Source: Spirochaetales bacterium (lineage in GTDB: Bacteria; Spirochaetota; Spirochaetia; DSM-27196; SLST01). Taken from it: a stretch of 60,779 bases of DNA. The stretch lies in NCBI GenBank assembly GCA_007130265.1, contig SLST01000023.1, forward strand, positions 1 through 60,779, given 5' to 3'. The notes beneath the pieces were generated by a model. The model ran no database searches, had not been told where the DNA came from, and saw only the letters and a list, made by a program, of their open reading frames with translations. Below are positions 44,458-53,011 of the stretch, piece after piece; position 1 is the stretch's first letter; every line of letters begins with the position of its first letter. The translations under genes and the position numbers were made by a program.

Positions 44458-44982
44458 ATGAAACGACACATCGGATTACTCGTGCTTACGGTTCTCGTCG
44501 TCTCGGGTGTTTGGGCACGCGGCGGCGGGGGCGTCTTTCAGGGCGCGTACTACCCGGTCCAGGAGTACTCGAACGTCGATCGTGACGTGCGGATCACCGG
44601 GGGCTACGGGTACGGAGTCGACCGCGGCGGCGCACGCCACGGCGGGTTCGGGCTGGTGATTCACGACACGCACACCAGCGAACTGGTTGGAGCGTTCGGC
44701 GGAGTGATGTCCGGGCGACAGCTGCGATCCGGTTCCCTGGCGTTGAGTGTCAACCTCTGGACCGGCGTCGGGTACGTGAACTCCTCATTCGTCAGCTCAC
44801 CGGTGGGAGTGGGCTACCTCGCCGAGGCCGCCGCAGAGGCCGGGCTCACGCTGCTGCCCTGGTTTCAGGTCAGCGTCTACGGCGGTATGCAGGCGGTCGG
44901 CAGCCTCGATCCGGCACAACTGATATCGAGCGCGCGGTACGCGCCGGTGCTCGGCACCAGGCTCACGTGGGGCGGCTTCTGA
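44458..44982 (+). CDS. Small outer-membrane beta-barrel protein, unknown function
   Basis: A 174-residue protein with a Sec signal peptide (MKRHIGLLVLTVLVVSGVWA, cleavage near residue 20). It then has a glycine-rich segment and amphipathic beta strands, ending TWGGF with a terminal aromatic residue. It resembles an 8-stranded outer-membrane barrel in length and composition, as does 11504-12022. CAGGAGC lies before the ATG. It diverges from the UbiB-like gene and converges with the SixA gene. No enzyme motif. Confidence 0.6.
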   Translation: MKRHIGLLVLTVLVVSGVWARGGGGVFQGAYYPVQEYSNVDRDVRITGGYGYGVDRGGARHGGFGLVIHDTHTSELVGAFGGVMSGRQLRSGSLALSVNLWTGVGYVNSSFVSSPVGVGYLAEAAAEAGLTLLPWFQVSVYGGMQAVGSLDPAQLISSARYAPVLGTRLTWGGF

Positions 44983-45011
44983 GGCGCTCGGCGGCGAGCT
45001 CGACCGGACGC

Positions 45012-45509
45012 TCAGCTGGAACGAAGCCGCGATGGGACGAGCACGGTTCTCAGTTCCATCGCGGTGCCGCTGCCGATCTCGCCTGCATGGTCTGCGTCGG
45101 CCTCGATGACGGCAAGGGCTCCGGCCTTCATGTCGATGTCCCTGGCCGCTACGCGCGAGACAAACGATTCGATCTCCGGATTGTGCCCCACGATCATCAG
45201 GCGCCTCGCGGATCCTCCGTAGACTCCGATGACCCTCAGATAGTCACCGGAGCCGGCATCATACAGCTCGGGCAGATCGAAACGTCCGGGCTCCGGCACC
45301 AACGATCCGAGCGCCTCGTCCGCGGTCTCCCGGGCGCGTACGGCGTCGGAACAGAGGATCACCTCAGGAGCGAGGCCCCGTGATGCCAGGATGCGCCCCA
45401 TCTCTCGCGCGTCATCCCGACCAACCGGCAGGAGTTGCCGCTGCCGATCAGTCAGGGGCGGATGCCCGCTCTCCGTTTTCGCGTGACGCCAGAACAGCAG
45501 TTCAACCAT
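45012..45509 (-). CDS. sixA: SixA-type phosphohistidine phosphatase
   Basis: A 165-residue histidine phosphatase. It has the N-terminal RHG-type motif LFWRHAKTE (R8, H9), where SixA has RHA, plus CSDAVRARETA and the second catalytic His in IVGHNPEIESF. SixA removes phosphate from Hpt-domain histidines; the GGDEF protein at 30874 contains an Hpt domain, but no direct link can be shown. The ATG has AGGGAG upstream and overlaps the flavodoxin-fold gene's end by 8 bases. Confidence 0.85.
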   Translation of the reverse strand: MVELLFWRHAKTESGHPPLTDRQRQLLPVGRDDAREMGRILASRGLAPEVILCSDAVRARETADEALGSLVPEPGRFDLPELYDAGSGDYLRVIGVYGGSARRLMIVGHNPEIESFVSRVAARDIDMKAGALAVIEADADHAGEIGSGTAMELRTVLVPSRLRSS

Positions 45510-46104
45510 TGTGATCTCCCTTTGCCCATTTCCGCGCCTCCTCGAGCCATTCACGGCGCCGGCGGTGGCCGGAATGCCTCAGGTCCGTATAGACGCTGAA
45601 ACGCACGAGCTGCATTCCGCAGTAGTCGGCGAGCGCTCGCCAGAAGCCCTCGATCGGCTCGGGCGGCTCGTCGATCGGCCGATCGGTGGTCACAAAGACC
45701 GCGAGCCTCTTCGCAACGAACAACGGCACGTGCCGTTTCTCGCTGAACTCTTCGCCCTCCCAGTCGTATGCGACGCCGGGACGGAATACCCGCTCGATCC
45801 AGCCCTTCAGAAGCGCCGGCGGGCCGCTCCACCAATCGGGGTGGACGACGCACATCAGGTCCGTGCGCTCGCACTCGTCGGTGTAGGCCTGAATCTGCTC
45901 GTCGAGGCTGAAGCGACGCGCGATCTCCGCCCCGGTCAGCACGGGATCGGGTTGCTCGGCGTACAGATCGTGAAAGATCGATGACTCGTCGCCCTCGGCC
46001 GGATCACCGTCACCCGACCTGCGCATCGCCGCGTGCAGCTCGTCGGCGATCGCCCGACAGAAGCTGCGCTCATACGGATGGCAAAGAACGATCATCGTCT
46101 GCAC
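45502..46104 (-). CDS. Flavodoxin-fold NAD(P)H:quinone oxidoreductase-like protein
   Basis: A 200-residue protein of the flavodoxin_2 family (MdaB, KefF, NQO-like). The phosphate loop is MIVLCHPYERSF. The FMN/isoalloxazine region is CVVHPDWWSGPPALLKGWIE, then RVFRPGVAYDW. It probably reduces quinones by two electrons with NAD(P)H. GTG 46104 lies 6 bases below a TATACT box with no ribosome site; ATG 46095 (three codons in) is an alternative. Its 3' end overlaps the sixA start by 8 bases. Confidence 0.78.
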   Translation of the reverse strand: MQTMIVLCHPYERSFCRAIADELHAAMRRSGDGDPAEGDESSIFHDLYAEQPDPVLTGAEIARRFSLDEQIQAYTDECERTDLMCVVHPDWWSGPPALLKGWIERVFRPGVAYDWEGEEFSEKRHVPLFVAKRLAVFVTTDRPIDEPPEPIEGFWRALADYCGMQLVRFSVYTDLRHSGHRRRREWLEEARKWAKGDHNG

Positions 46105-46110
46105 AGATGC

Positions 46111-46140
46111 AGTATACGCCCGGGGCGGTAGCCGTGCGAA
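46111..46140 (-). promoter_or_regulatory. Promoter of the flavodoxin-fold/sixA operon
   Basis: On the minus strand TTCGCA and TATACT are separated by 18 bp. The -10 box ends 6 bases before GTG 46104. Confidence 0.5.
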
Positions 46141-46176
46141 CCGGATTTGCGTAGTTTTTGGTGAAGAGCAGGACCG

Positions 46177-46205
46177 TTGACGGCTGGATAATTCCTGAGT
46201 ATAAT
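46177..46205 (+). promoter_or_regulatory. Promoter of the SUF operon
   Basis: TTGACG and a perfect TATAAT are separated by exactly 17 bp, the best promoter in the window. An 8-bp palindrome ATGATCAT (46204-46211) overlaps the end of the -10 box and the expected start site, a candidate operator. AGGGGTGG leads into ATG 46226. Confidence 0.75.
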
Positions 46206-46225
46206 GATCATAAATAGGGGTGGAT

Positions 46226-46528
46226 ATGGCGACAAAAGGTGAAGTTCTCGACGCGCTGACCCGGGTTATCGATCCGGAAATCGGGCTCAACATCGTTGAT
46301 GTCGGACTCGTCTACCGGGTCGAGGCCTTCGATGACCACATCGAGATCGATTTCACCCTGACATCACCAGGGTGCCCGCTCGCGGATACCATTGTCGCGG
46401 ACATTCAGCGAGAGGTGAGTGAGGCGACCGGGATCGACGACGTTCGCACGAATCTCGTGTGGAGCCCACCGTGGAGCCTCGACTTCATGAGCGAAGAGGC
46501 CCGGTTGCAGCTCGGATACCCCATCTAG
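46226..46528 (+). CDS. sufT: SufT-like (DUF59/MIP18) iron-sulfur maturation protein
   Basis: A 100-residue DUF59-family protein that helps iron-sulfur cluster delivery. It carries RVIDPEIGLNIVDVGLVYRV and the conserved TSPGCPLADTI loop with the reactive Cys. It heads the SUF operon, where DUF59 proteins often sit. It is 10 bases upstream of sufC. Start: ATG 46226; the GTG at 46220 is also in frame but lies within the ribosome site. Confidence 0.88.
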   Translation: MATKGEVLDALTRVIDPEIGLNIVDVGLVYRVEAFDDHIEIDFTLTSPGCPLADTIVADIQREVSEATGIDDVRTNLVWSPPWSLDFMSEEARLQLGYPI

Positions 46529-46538
46529 GAGAGTACGG

Positions 46539-47312
46539 ATGAAGATCGAGATACGAGACCTGCGGGCAAAGATAGAAGGGAAGGAGATACTCAAAGGGAT
46601 CGACCTGTCCATGAGCACCGGAGAGATCCACGCGCTCATGGGTCCGAACGGCTCGGGGAAGAGCACGCTCAGCAACGTCATCCTCGGCCACCCGGCATAC
46701 GAGGTGACCGGCGGGGAGATTCTCGTTGACGGGGAGAACATACTCGAGCTGGACGTGGACGAACGGGCCCGGCTCGGGCTCTTCCTCGCCTTCCAGTACC
46801 CGGTCGAGATACCCGGCGTGACGGTGGGGCGTTTTCTCAAACGTGCAGCCGAGATCCGTTTCGACGGCGAGGATCTTCGCGCGAAAGGCTTCATCAAGGA
46901 TCTGCGCGGGAGCATGGATTTCCTCGAGATGGACCAGCAGTTCATCAACCGTTATCTGAACGAAGGATTCTCCGGCGGTGAGAAGAAGCGCATGGAGATC
47001 CTGCAGATGCTGATGCTCAAGCCGCGCTTCGCGGTGATGGACGAGACCGACTCCGGTCTGGACATCGACGCGCTGAAGGTCGTCGCGAAAGGCGTGAACC
47101 ACCTGCGGAGCCCCGAATTCGGCGCGCTCATCATCACACACTATCAGCGGATCCTTCAGCACGTGAGGCCCGACCACGTACATGTGATGTACCAGGGACG
47201 GGTGGTCACCTCCGGAGACGAGCAGCTCGCCCACACGCTCGAGGCGCACGGCTACGACTGGGTGCGTGAGCAGTTCGGTTCACCAGAAGATGCACTCGAG
47301 GAGGCACGATGA
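46539..47312 (+). CDS. sufC: SufC, ABC-type ATPase of the SUF complex
   Basis: Cytoplasmic ATPase that drives SufBC2D cluster assembly; 257 residues. Walker A is MGPNGSGKST (residues 34-43), the signature SufC-type FSGGEKKRMEILQ (about 144) and Walker B FAVMDETDSGLDID. AGGAGAG lies before the ATG. Its stop overlaps the sufB ATG (ATGA), which couples translation. Confidence 0.97.
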   Translation: MKIEIRDLRAKIEGKEILKGIDLSMSTGEIHALMGPNGSGKSTLSNVILGHPAYEVTGGEILVDGENILELDVDERARLGLFLAFQYPVEIPGVTVGRFLKRAAEIRFDGEDLRAKGFIKDLRGSMDFLEMDQQFINRYLNEGFSGGEKKRMEILQMLMLKPRFAVMDETDSGLDIDALKVVAKGVNHLRSPEFGALIITHYQRILQHVRPDHVHVMYQGRVVTSGDEQLAHTLEAHGYDWVREQFGSPEDALEEAR

Positions 47313-48736
47313 GCTCTCAGACAAGCACAACCGACCGGAAAGACAAGAACGGCGTTGGAATCGGCGATTACCAGTTCGGGTTCTCCTACCCGGACAGCAG
47401 CGTCTTCAAGACCGAAAAGGGGCTGAGCCCTGCAGTGGTCAACGCGATCAGTGAGCACAAGAATGAACCCGACTGGATGCGCCAGTTTCGGCTGCGAAGT
47501 CTTGAGGAGTTTCTGAAGAAGAGCATGCCGAACTGGGGGGCGGATCTCAGCGATCTCAACTTCGAGGATATCTTCTACTACGCCAAGCCGAGCGAGGCAA
47601 AGTACAAGAGCTGGGAAGACGTTCCGGAGTCGATCAAGGAGACGTACGAGCGGATTGGGATACCGGAGGCAGAACGCAAGTTCCTGGCCGGCGTCGGTGC
47701 GCAGTACGACTCGGAAGTCGTCTACCACAACCTCCAGCAGCAGCTCGCTGACAAGGGCGTCGTCTTCTCCGACCCGGAGAGTGCCGTGCAGGAGTATCCG
47801 GAGCTCGTGAAGAAGTACTTCGGTACGATCATCCCTTACTCGGACAACAAGTTCGCCGCGCTGAACTCGGCCGTCTGGTCGGGGGGCAGCTTCGTCTACG
47901 TCCCTCCTGGCGTCCACGTCGACATCCCGCTCCAGGCGTATTTCCGGATCAACAGCCAGAACTTCGGGCAGTTCGAGCGCACGCTCATCATCGCCGATGA
48001 AGGCTCCTTCGTGCACTACATCGAAGGATGCACCGCGCCTATCTACGCGACCGACAGTCTGCACAGCGCAGTGGTCGAGATTGTCGCGATGCCCGGAGCT
48101 CGGGTTCGGTACACGACCATTCAGAACTGGTCGAGCGATGTCTACAATCTGGTGACCAAGCGCGCCGTCGCGCACGAGCGAGCGACGGTGGAGTGGGTCG
48201 ACGGGAACATCGGAAGCAAGCGGACGATGAAGTACCCGTCGGTGTACCTGATGGGAGAAGGGGCGCACGGCGAGGTTCTCTCCATTGCCTTCGCGGGCAA
48301 GGGACAGGAACAGGATACCGGGGCGAAGATGGTGCACGCAGCCTCGAACACGAGCTCGGTCGTGACATCGAAGAGCATCAGCAAGGACGGCGGCGTTTCG
48401 ACCTATCGCGGACAGGTGAAGGTAGACCCGGGCCTGCGGAACGTTCGAAGCCACGTCGTCTGCGACGCGCTCATCCTCGACGCTGACTCCACGAGTAACA
48501 CGTACCCCTATATGGACATCAATGCGGAGGACGTGAGCATCGAGCACGAGGCACGCGTCAGCCGTATCAGCGAACAGCAGTTGTACTACCTGATGTCGCG
48601 CGGGCTCAGTGAGGAGGAAGCTTCGATGATGATCGTAAACGGCTTCCTCGATCCGCTGGTGAAGCAATTGCCGATGGAATACGCAGTCGAACTCAACCGG
48701 CTGATCGAGCTCGAGATGGAAGGATCGGTCGGGTGA
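47309..48736 (+). CDS. sufB: SufB, scaffold subunit of the SUF complex
   Basis: The 475-residue scaffold on which Fe-S clusters form. Family features are the FGFSYPDSSVFKTEKGLS start, the beta-helix core (GGSFVYVPPGVHVDIPLQAY, YIEGCTAPIYATDSLHSAVV), and the C-terminal SRGLSEEEASMMIVNGFLDP. The Cys in EGCTAP and the conserved Glu/His residues of the beta-helix are present. Its stop overlaps the sufD start (GTGA), with GGAAGGA just upstream, giving stoichiometric synthesis with SufD. Confidence 0.97.
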   Translation: MSSQTSTTDRKDKNGVGIGDYQFGFSYPDSSVFKTEKGLSPAVVNAISEHKNEPDWMRQFRLRSLEEFLKKSMPNWGADLSDLNFEDIFYYAKPSEAKYKSWEDVPESIKETYERIGIPEAERKFLAGVGAQYDSEVVYHNLQQQLADKGVVFSDPESAVQEYPELVKKYFGTIIPYSDNKFAALNSAVWSGGSFVYVPPGVHVDIPLQAYFRINSQNFGQFERTLIIADEGSFVHYIEGCTAPIYATDSLHSAVVEIVAMPGARVRYTTIQNWSSDVYNLVTKRAVAHERATVEWVDGNIGSKRTMKYPSVYLMGEGAHGEVLSIAFAGKGQEQDTGAKMVHAASNTSSVVTSKSISKDGGVSTYRGQVKVDPGLRNVRSHVVCDALILDADSTSNTYPYMDINAEDVSIEHEARVSRISEQQLYYLMSRGLSEEEASMMIVNGFLDPLVKQLPMEYAVELNRLIELEMEGSVG

Positions 48737-50109
48737 GCCCGGCCTTGCGAACCATGAACGATACGACAACCGGCGATCTTGCAGCCGTCGAGCAGATCGG
48801 AGAGTTCCAGCGGATGCTCCCGGGCCCGGACTGGCTCGTCGACCTGCGGGCCGCTGCGCTCGGGAAGTTCAACGCGAGTGAGTGGCCGACGACGAGCGAA
48901 GAGGAGTGGCGTCGGACGAACCTGAGCCCGTTCGAGTTTGACCTGTACAGATTTCCTCGGACGTGTATCGAGGCGGCTTTGCCGCCACTCGTCGCACCGG
49001 AAAGCGAGACGCCCCTGCGTGAAGGCATCGCCGGCCGGCTGGAAGTCGATTCCGGGGCGGCGCGCGAGGTGCGCGTGCGGGACGATCTGCGCGATGCCGG
49101 TGTCGTGTTCGGTGACCTGGCGTCGTGCCTCGGTGATGCGTCGCGTACGGGGGGCGACCGAGCGAAGGGCGCGATGGTCGAGGCGGTGCGCGGTGCGATG
49201 GAACGCTCGCTCGCGATCGCCGACAACCGACTCCAGTACTGGCACTTCGCGATCGTTTCGAACCCCGTCGTGCTCTACGTACCGGCCGGGGTCCGAATAG
49301 ACGAACCGTTCGAGGTCGCTCTTGCGTATGCCGGTGACGAGGTGGTGTACGCCCCGCATCTCGTAGTCGTGCTCGAGCAGGAATCCTCGGCGACGGTTGT
49401 GCGTCGGATCTCGAGCACGGAGGAAGGGGAGGTGCTGCTCGTCGACGGAAGCGAGTTGCTCGTGGGCGATGGGGCGAGGCTGCACTACACGGACCTCATG
49501 CAGATGAACGACGAAGCCCTGGTCTTCAGAAACGATCGGGGAAACGTCGGGCGCGACGGGCACATCCACCGGACCGATGCCGCGCTGGGTGCGGACTTCG
49601 TCAAGACGAGGTATGTGTCCGAGTTGACCGGTCCGGGAGCCGACGCCGTGCTCAACGGCCTTTACTTCGCGGTTGATGAGCAGCACATGGACGTGCGGAC
49701 GGTTCAGCAGCACCGTGCGCCCCACACGACGAGCCGGGCACACTACCGCGGCGCCGTGGGCGATGAAAGCCACGCGATCTACCAGGGGCTCATCCAGGTC
49801 GACGGAACGGCGCGCGGAACGGATGCCTATCTCACGAACAAGAATCTCATTCTCGGAGAGTCGGCGCGCGCCGATTCGATCCCGTCGCTCAACATAAAGA
49901 CCGACGATGTGCGGTGCAGCCATGGCTCGACCACCGGGAAGATCGATCCCGACCAGGTGTTCTACCTCGGTACGCGCGGCTACAGCGCGACCGAAGCGTT
50001 GCGCATGCTCGTTGAGGGACACTTCGAGGACTTGATCAGGCAGACTCCGGAGTCCATCCAGGACGAGCTTCGAGCCCTGATCATCGCGCGGACCCCTGAG
50101 GAACTGTAG
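48733..50109 (+). CDS. sufD: SufD, SufB partner protein
   Basis: A 458-residue paralogue of SufB that completes SufBC2D and helps iron uptake. It has the N-terminal EEWRRTNLSPFEFDLYRFP segment and the beta-helix. The C-terminal TRGYSATEALRMLVEGHFED follows the SufD pattern. The HRAPHTTSRAHYRGAV strand carries the His of the SufB-SufD interface. GTG 48733 is preferred because it couples to sufB and has GGAAGGA eight bases upstream; ATG 48754 is an alternative. Confidence 0.93.
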   Translation: MSPALRTMNDTTTGDLAAVEQIGEFQRMLPGPDWLVDLRAAALGKFNASEWPTTSEEEWRRTNLSPFEFDLYRFPRTCIEAALPPLVAPESETPLREGIAGRLEVDSGAAREVRVRDDLRDAGVVFGDLASCLGDASRTGGDRAKGAMVEAVRGAMERSLAIADNRLQYWHFAIVSNPVVLYVPAGVRIDEPFEVALAYAGDEVVYAPHLVVVLEQESSATVVRRISSTEEGEVLLVDGSELLVGDGARLHYTDLMQMNDEALVFRNDRGNVGRDGHIHRTDAALGADFVKTRYVSELTGPGADAVLNGLYFAVDEQHMDVRTVQQHRAPHTTSRAHYRGAVGDESHAIYQGLIQVDGTARGTDAYLTNKNLILGESARADSIPSLNIKTDDVRCSHGSTTGKIDPDQVFYLGTRGYSATEALRMLVEGHFEDLIRQTPESIQDELRALIIARTPEEL

Positions 50110-50418
50110 TTGGCCAAGTGGGTGCGAGCGTGCCATATCGACGACTTCCGGACCGGCTATCTTTTCCGCCACAAGCGGAGGGAGTACGCGATCTTCAAGC
50201 TCGAGGACGGCGTCTACTGCCTCGACAACGTCTGTTCGCACGAGTACTCACCGCTCGCCGAAGGAATGGTGCTCGACGGTGACGTCTTCTGCCCCAAGCA
50301 CGGTTCGCGCTTCGACGTGCGGACCGGAGCGGTGAAGGATTACCCGGCGACACGGCCGGTACGAACGTTCGAGACGCGGGTCGAGGAGAACGGAGACATC
50401 TACATCCAGGTCAGGTAG
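50110..50418 (+). CDS. Rieske-type [2Fe-2S] ferredoxin
   Basis: A 102-residue soluble Rieske ferredoxin of the biphenyl-dioxygenase-ferredoxin/NirD type. The cluster ligands are C42-x-H44 (CSHEYSPLAEG) and C61-x2-H64 (CPKHGSRFD). It begins with TTG immediately after the sufD stop and is the last gene of the SUF operon, a common position in SUF operons lacking SufS/SufU here. It may supply electrons to cluster assembly or an associated enzyme. No cysteine desulfurase gene lies in the window. Confidence 0.9.
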   Translation: MAKWVRACHIDDFRTGYLFRHKRREYAIFKLEDGVYCLDNVCSHEYSPLAEGMVLDGDVFCPKHGSRFDVRTGAVKDYPATRPVRTFETRVEENGDIYIQVR

Positions 50419-50428
50419 TCCCGGCGGG

Positions 50429-51346
50429 TCAGGCCGGCTTTCGCGCGTAGACGCCGATCCATTCGCTGCGGCTGTCGAACCGGTCGCCCCACAACGACCC
50501 GTAGAGTGCCTCCACGGCGAATCCGCTCTTCTCGAGCATCTTCGTGATGTCCGCGGCGGTGAAATGCCGCCACCAGACACTGAACTGACGGTAGTCTCCC
50601 GATTCCTCTACGAGCGTGTACCTCGCGACGCTTGCCGAGTCCGCCGGGTAGTGAAAGTGCTGGAGGAGGACGAGGTGCGGTTCATCCTGCCAGAAACCGT
50701 CCTTGAGCGTTACGTGCCACTCGTCGCACGCGCGGTTGCGTCGCACGTACGCCTCAGTGAAGACATCGAAGACCATCAACCCGCCGGGACGCAGCGCTGT
50801 GGACGCCCGCCTCAGCAATGAGCTTCGCTGTCGTTCGGTCAGCGTGCAGAACTCCCCGTAGATGAAGGTGATCACGTCATAGGGGCCGCCGAGGTCGGCC
50901 TCGGTGAGGTCCGCCTGGATGTAGTTGATCGTGAGCCCCTGCTTCCGCGCCTGCTCGCGGGCGTAGTTGATCGAGACATCGGCGTAGTCGATGCCGGTGA
51001 CGTCGAATCCGCGGGCAGCGAACTGCTCGGCGTAGAGGCCGGGACCACAGGCGATGTCGAGAAGACGCGGCTGGAGCCGGTCCGGGCCGGTGAGCCCTTC
51101 TGCGGGTCGGTAGTGCTCGAGAATCCTTTCCACCGTTGCGCTGATGTGCGCTGGCCGGCGAGAGGCATCGTCGGTATGCGGGTCGAGATGGGCGTCGAGC
51201 ACGTGATCCGATACGTAGGAGTCGGTCCAGAAGCTTCGGCCGCTGCCGGAGTAGAGTCGCGGTCGTCGGGAGAGCTTGCTCAGCAGATCGAGACGAAGAC
51301 GCTTTCCGGCGATCAGATTTCCATCCGGTTTGTCCGCAGTACCCAT
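50429..51346 (-). CDS. Class I SAM-dependent methyltransferase
   Basis: A 305-residue protein. A basic N-terminal extension (about 1-95) precedes a Rossmann methyltransferase domain. Motif I is LLDIACGPGLYAEQFAARGF, then VTGIDYADVSI (motif II acidic residue), YDVITFIYGEFCTL (motif IV), and a LRPGGLMVFDVF motif. The C-terminal domain is beta-rich (FSVWWRHF). The substrate is unknown. It has no ribosome site; ATG 51346 lies 9 bases after a TATACT box that overlaps the divergent promoter of tsaC. Confidence 0.8.
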   Translation of the reverse strand: MGTADKPDGNLIAGKRLRLDLLSKLSRRPRLYSGSGRSFWTDSYVSDHVLDAHLDPHTDDASRRPAHISATVERILEHYRPAEGLTGPDRLQPRLLDIACGPGLYAEQFAARGFDVTGIDYADVSINYAREQARKQGLTINYIQADLTEADLGGPYDVITFIYGEFCTLTERQRSSLLRRASTALRPGGLMVFDVFTEAYVRRNRACDEWHVTLKDGFWQDEPHLVLLQHFHYPADSASVARYTLVEESGDYRQFSVWWRHFTAADITKMLEKSGFAVEALYGSLWGDRFDSRSEWIGVYARKPA

Positions 51347-51355
51347 AGCCGTTGC

Positions 51356-51363
51356 AGTATAGT
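51356..51363. promoter_or_regulatory. Overlapping divergent -10 boxes
   Basis: The + strand TATAGT (51358-51363) and minus-strand TATACT (51361-51356) share four base pairs. The first serves tsaC and the second the methyltransferase. -35 matches on both sides are weak. Confidence 0.5.
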
Positions 51364-51379
51364 ACCTTTCGGCGCAACG

Positions 51380-52450
51380 ATGAAGGCAATGGCTTCCGCG
51401 GAGCAGATACGAGACGCAGCCCAGGCGATTCGCGACGGGCGACTCGTCGTCTTCCCCACGGAGACGGTCTACGGTCTGGGGGCCGACGCGAGAAACGAGG
51501 AGGCTGTGGCGCGGATCTTCGCCGCCAAGGGCCGACCGGCGGACAATCCGCTGATCGTCCATCTCGAATCGACCAACCTGATTGAAGACGTGGTGGCGTG
51601 CCTCTCGCCCGTTGCGACCGCGCTGTTCGAGCGCTTCGCGCCGGGACCGCTCACGCTCGTGCTGCCGGCGCATCGTTCGCTGCCCCGGGCAGTGACAGCC
51701 GGGCTCGACACCGTCGCGGTGCGGATCCCAAGCCACCCGATCGCGCGGGCTCTGCTTGCTTCGTGTCGCTGCCCGGTTGCTGCGCCGAGTGCCAATCGGT
51801 CGGGCGAACCGAGCCCGACGACGCTCGCCATGGCGCAGGCGAGTCTTGCACGGGCGACAGGCAGCACGGCGGACCGTGCCGCCGCCGGCGGTATCCGCGA
51901 CGTATCGTACCTGGATGGCGGACCGTGCGAAGTCGGGCTCGAATCGACGGTCGCCTCCGTGAGCGGGAGTCGCGTTGTCATACTTCGGCCGGGGGCGGTA
52001 AGTGCGGACGACCTGCGGCAAGCGGTTCCTGACGCGGAGATCGAGGATCTGACCGGCGTGGGCCGCATCGACCGGCCTGCCTCTCCGGGACTCAAGCACG
52101 GCCATTACCGCCCGCGCGCGACCGTGATCGCCCACGATCCCGAGCTCGAGTCGCTCGATCGGCTGCGATCACGCCTCGTGCGATCGGTTGCGGATGGAAG
52201 CCGGGGCGTGGCGGTCATCGGCGTCTCCCCGGACGCCGCCACGGTTGCCGCGGCCGTCGGGTCGTTGGCTGACGCGAATCCGACCATCGTCCGCGAGGCA
52301 GCGGACGTCCGCCACTATGCACGCGGGCTCTACCGCTGGTTGGTGGAACTCGACGAAGAGGGATGCGACGCCATCGTCGCGATCCTGCCGCCCGACGGCG
52401 GCGTCGGACGAGCGCTTCGGGATCGCATCACCCGGGCCGCCGGCGGCTGA
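51380..52450 (+). CDS. tsaC: Threonylcarbamoyl-AMP synthase, Sua5 type
   Basis: Makes threonylcarbamoyl-AMP for the t6A modification of tRNAs that read ANN codons. It has 356 residues, so it is the long Sua5/YwlC form. The N-terminal YrdC/TsaC domain has LVVFPTETVYGLGADA, the K-R-x-x-x-N-P motif KGRPADNPLIVH, FAPGPLTLVLPA and the PSANRSGEPSPT loop. A C-terminal Sua5 domain begins near residue 235 (PASPGLKHGHYRPRA) and is the regulatory part. ATG 51380 lacks a clear ribosome site and lies 16 bases after a -10 box. Confidence 0.93.
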   Translation: MKAMASAEQIRDAAQAIRDGRLVVFPTETVYGLGADARNEEAVARIFAAKGRPADNPLIVHLESTNLIEDVVACLSPVATALFERFAPGPLTLVLPAHRSLPRAVTAGLDTVAVRIPSHPIARALLASCRCPVAAPSANRSGEPSPTTLAMAQASLARATGSTADRAAAGGIRDVSYLDGGPCEVGLESTVASVSGSRVVILRPGAVSADDLRQAVPDAEIEDLTGVGRIDRPASPGLKHGHYRPRATVIAHDPELESLDRLRSRLVRSVADGSRGVAVIGVSPDAATVAAAVGSLADANPTIVREAADVRHYARGLYRWLVELDEEGCDAIVAILPPDGGVGRALRDRITRAAGG

Positions 52451-52472
52451 GTCAGGAAATCAACAGCTTCCG

Positions 52473-52502
52473 TTTACATTCTATTCACACGATCGCGGTA
52501 AT
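52473..52502 (+). promoter_or_regulatory. Promoter of the Met/His-rich exported protein operon
   Basis: TTTACA and GGTAAT are separated by 18 bp. This is followed about 20 bases later by AGGAGGATCT and ATG 52532, the best ribosome site in the region. Confidence 0.4.
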
Positions 52503-52531
52503 CTATGCACAGATACGATACAGGAGGATCT

Positions 52532-52972
52532 ATGAAACGTCGTATGGTACTGATAGTAGGGCTCATGGCAGCCGTCGCATTGGTTGCGAGCGCTCAGATG
52601 CACGGCGGAGCAGCGGGATCGTTCGGCGGCCCCAACGTCACCGAGCCAGAGGAGGTCGAGCTGACCGGCCGACTCCAGCTCGAGCGTGACCAGCTTCCCG
52701 CGCTCGAGTCAGCCGGCCGGGAGTACACGCTGCGGATCGCCCCCGCTCTGAGCGCGGAGCTCGACGTAGTGAACGGGCAGGAGGTGACCGTGTCAGGCTA
52801 TCTCGTGGAGCGTGCCTCGCGCGACCTGCTCGGAACAACCACCATCGTCATGGTGCGCACGATCGAGGTGGACGGAACACGCTACGTGATGCCGACGCAC
52901 GGTCACATGGGGATGGGCGCAAGGCAGCCGTCGGCCGCCTCGCCGCGTGACCGGATGCGCGGTCGCCGCTGA
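52532..52972 (+). CDS. Small exported Met/His-containing protein
   Basis: A 146-residue protein with a signal peptide (MKRRMVLIVGLMAAVALVAS, cleavage near residue 22). A small beta domain (about 45-120; VELTGRLQLERDQLPALE, ELDVVNGQEVTVSGYLVE) follows that looks OB-fold-like. The tail reads MPTHGHMGMGARQ and is rich in Met and His, suggesting metal binding; the start after the signal also has QMHGG. It is the first gene before a response regulator and sensor kinase. It may be an accessory sensor or a periplasmic protein regulated by them, like small periplasmic partners of Cpx/Cus-type systems. That function is inferred only. Confidence 0.6.
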   Translation: MKRRMVLIVGLMAAVALVASAQMHGGAAGSFGGPNVTEPEEVELTGRLQLERDQLPALESAGREYTLRIAPALSAELDVVNGQEVTVSGYLVERASRDLLGTTTIVMVRTIEVDGTRYVMPTHGHMGMGARQPSAASPRDRMRGRR

Positions 52973-52986
52973 GGAAGCAAGCCGCA

Positions 52987-53011
52987 GGGCGCCCCAATGG
53001 ACGGGGCGCCC
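52987..53011 (+). other. G+C-rich hairpin between exported protein and response regulator
   Basis: A perfect 9-bp stem (52987-52995 with 53003-53011) with a 7-base loop lies between the exported-protein stop and the response-regulator start. It lacks a T-run, so it is not a standard intrinsic terminator. It could partly end or stabilise the upstream transcript. The proposed -35 of the next gene falls at the loop's end. Confidence 0.5.

Noticed and set aside
43017..44585. A 522-codon plus-strand frame opposite the UbiB-like kinase
   Set aside because: The kinase motifs on the minus strand are complete; the opposite frame has none.
47252..50241. Long minus-strand open frames opposite sufC-sufB-sufD
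   Set aside because: They are complements of strongly supported SUF genes, with low-complexity His/Arg-rich translations.
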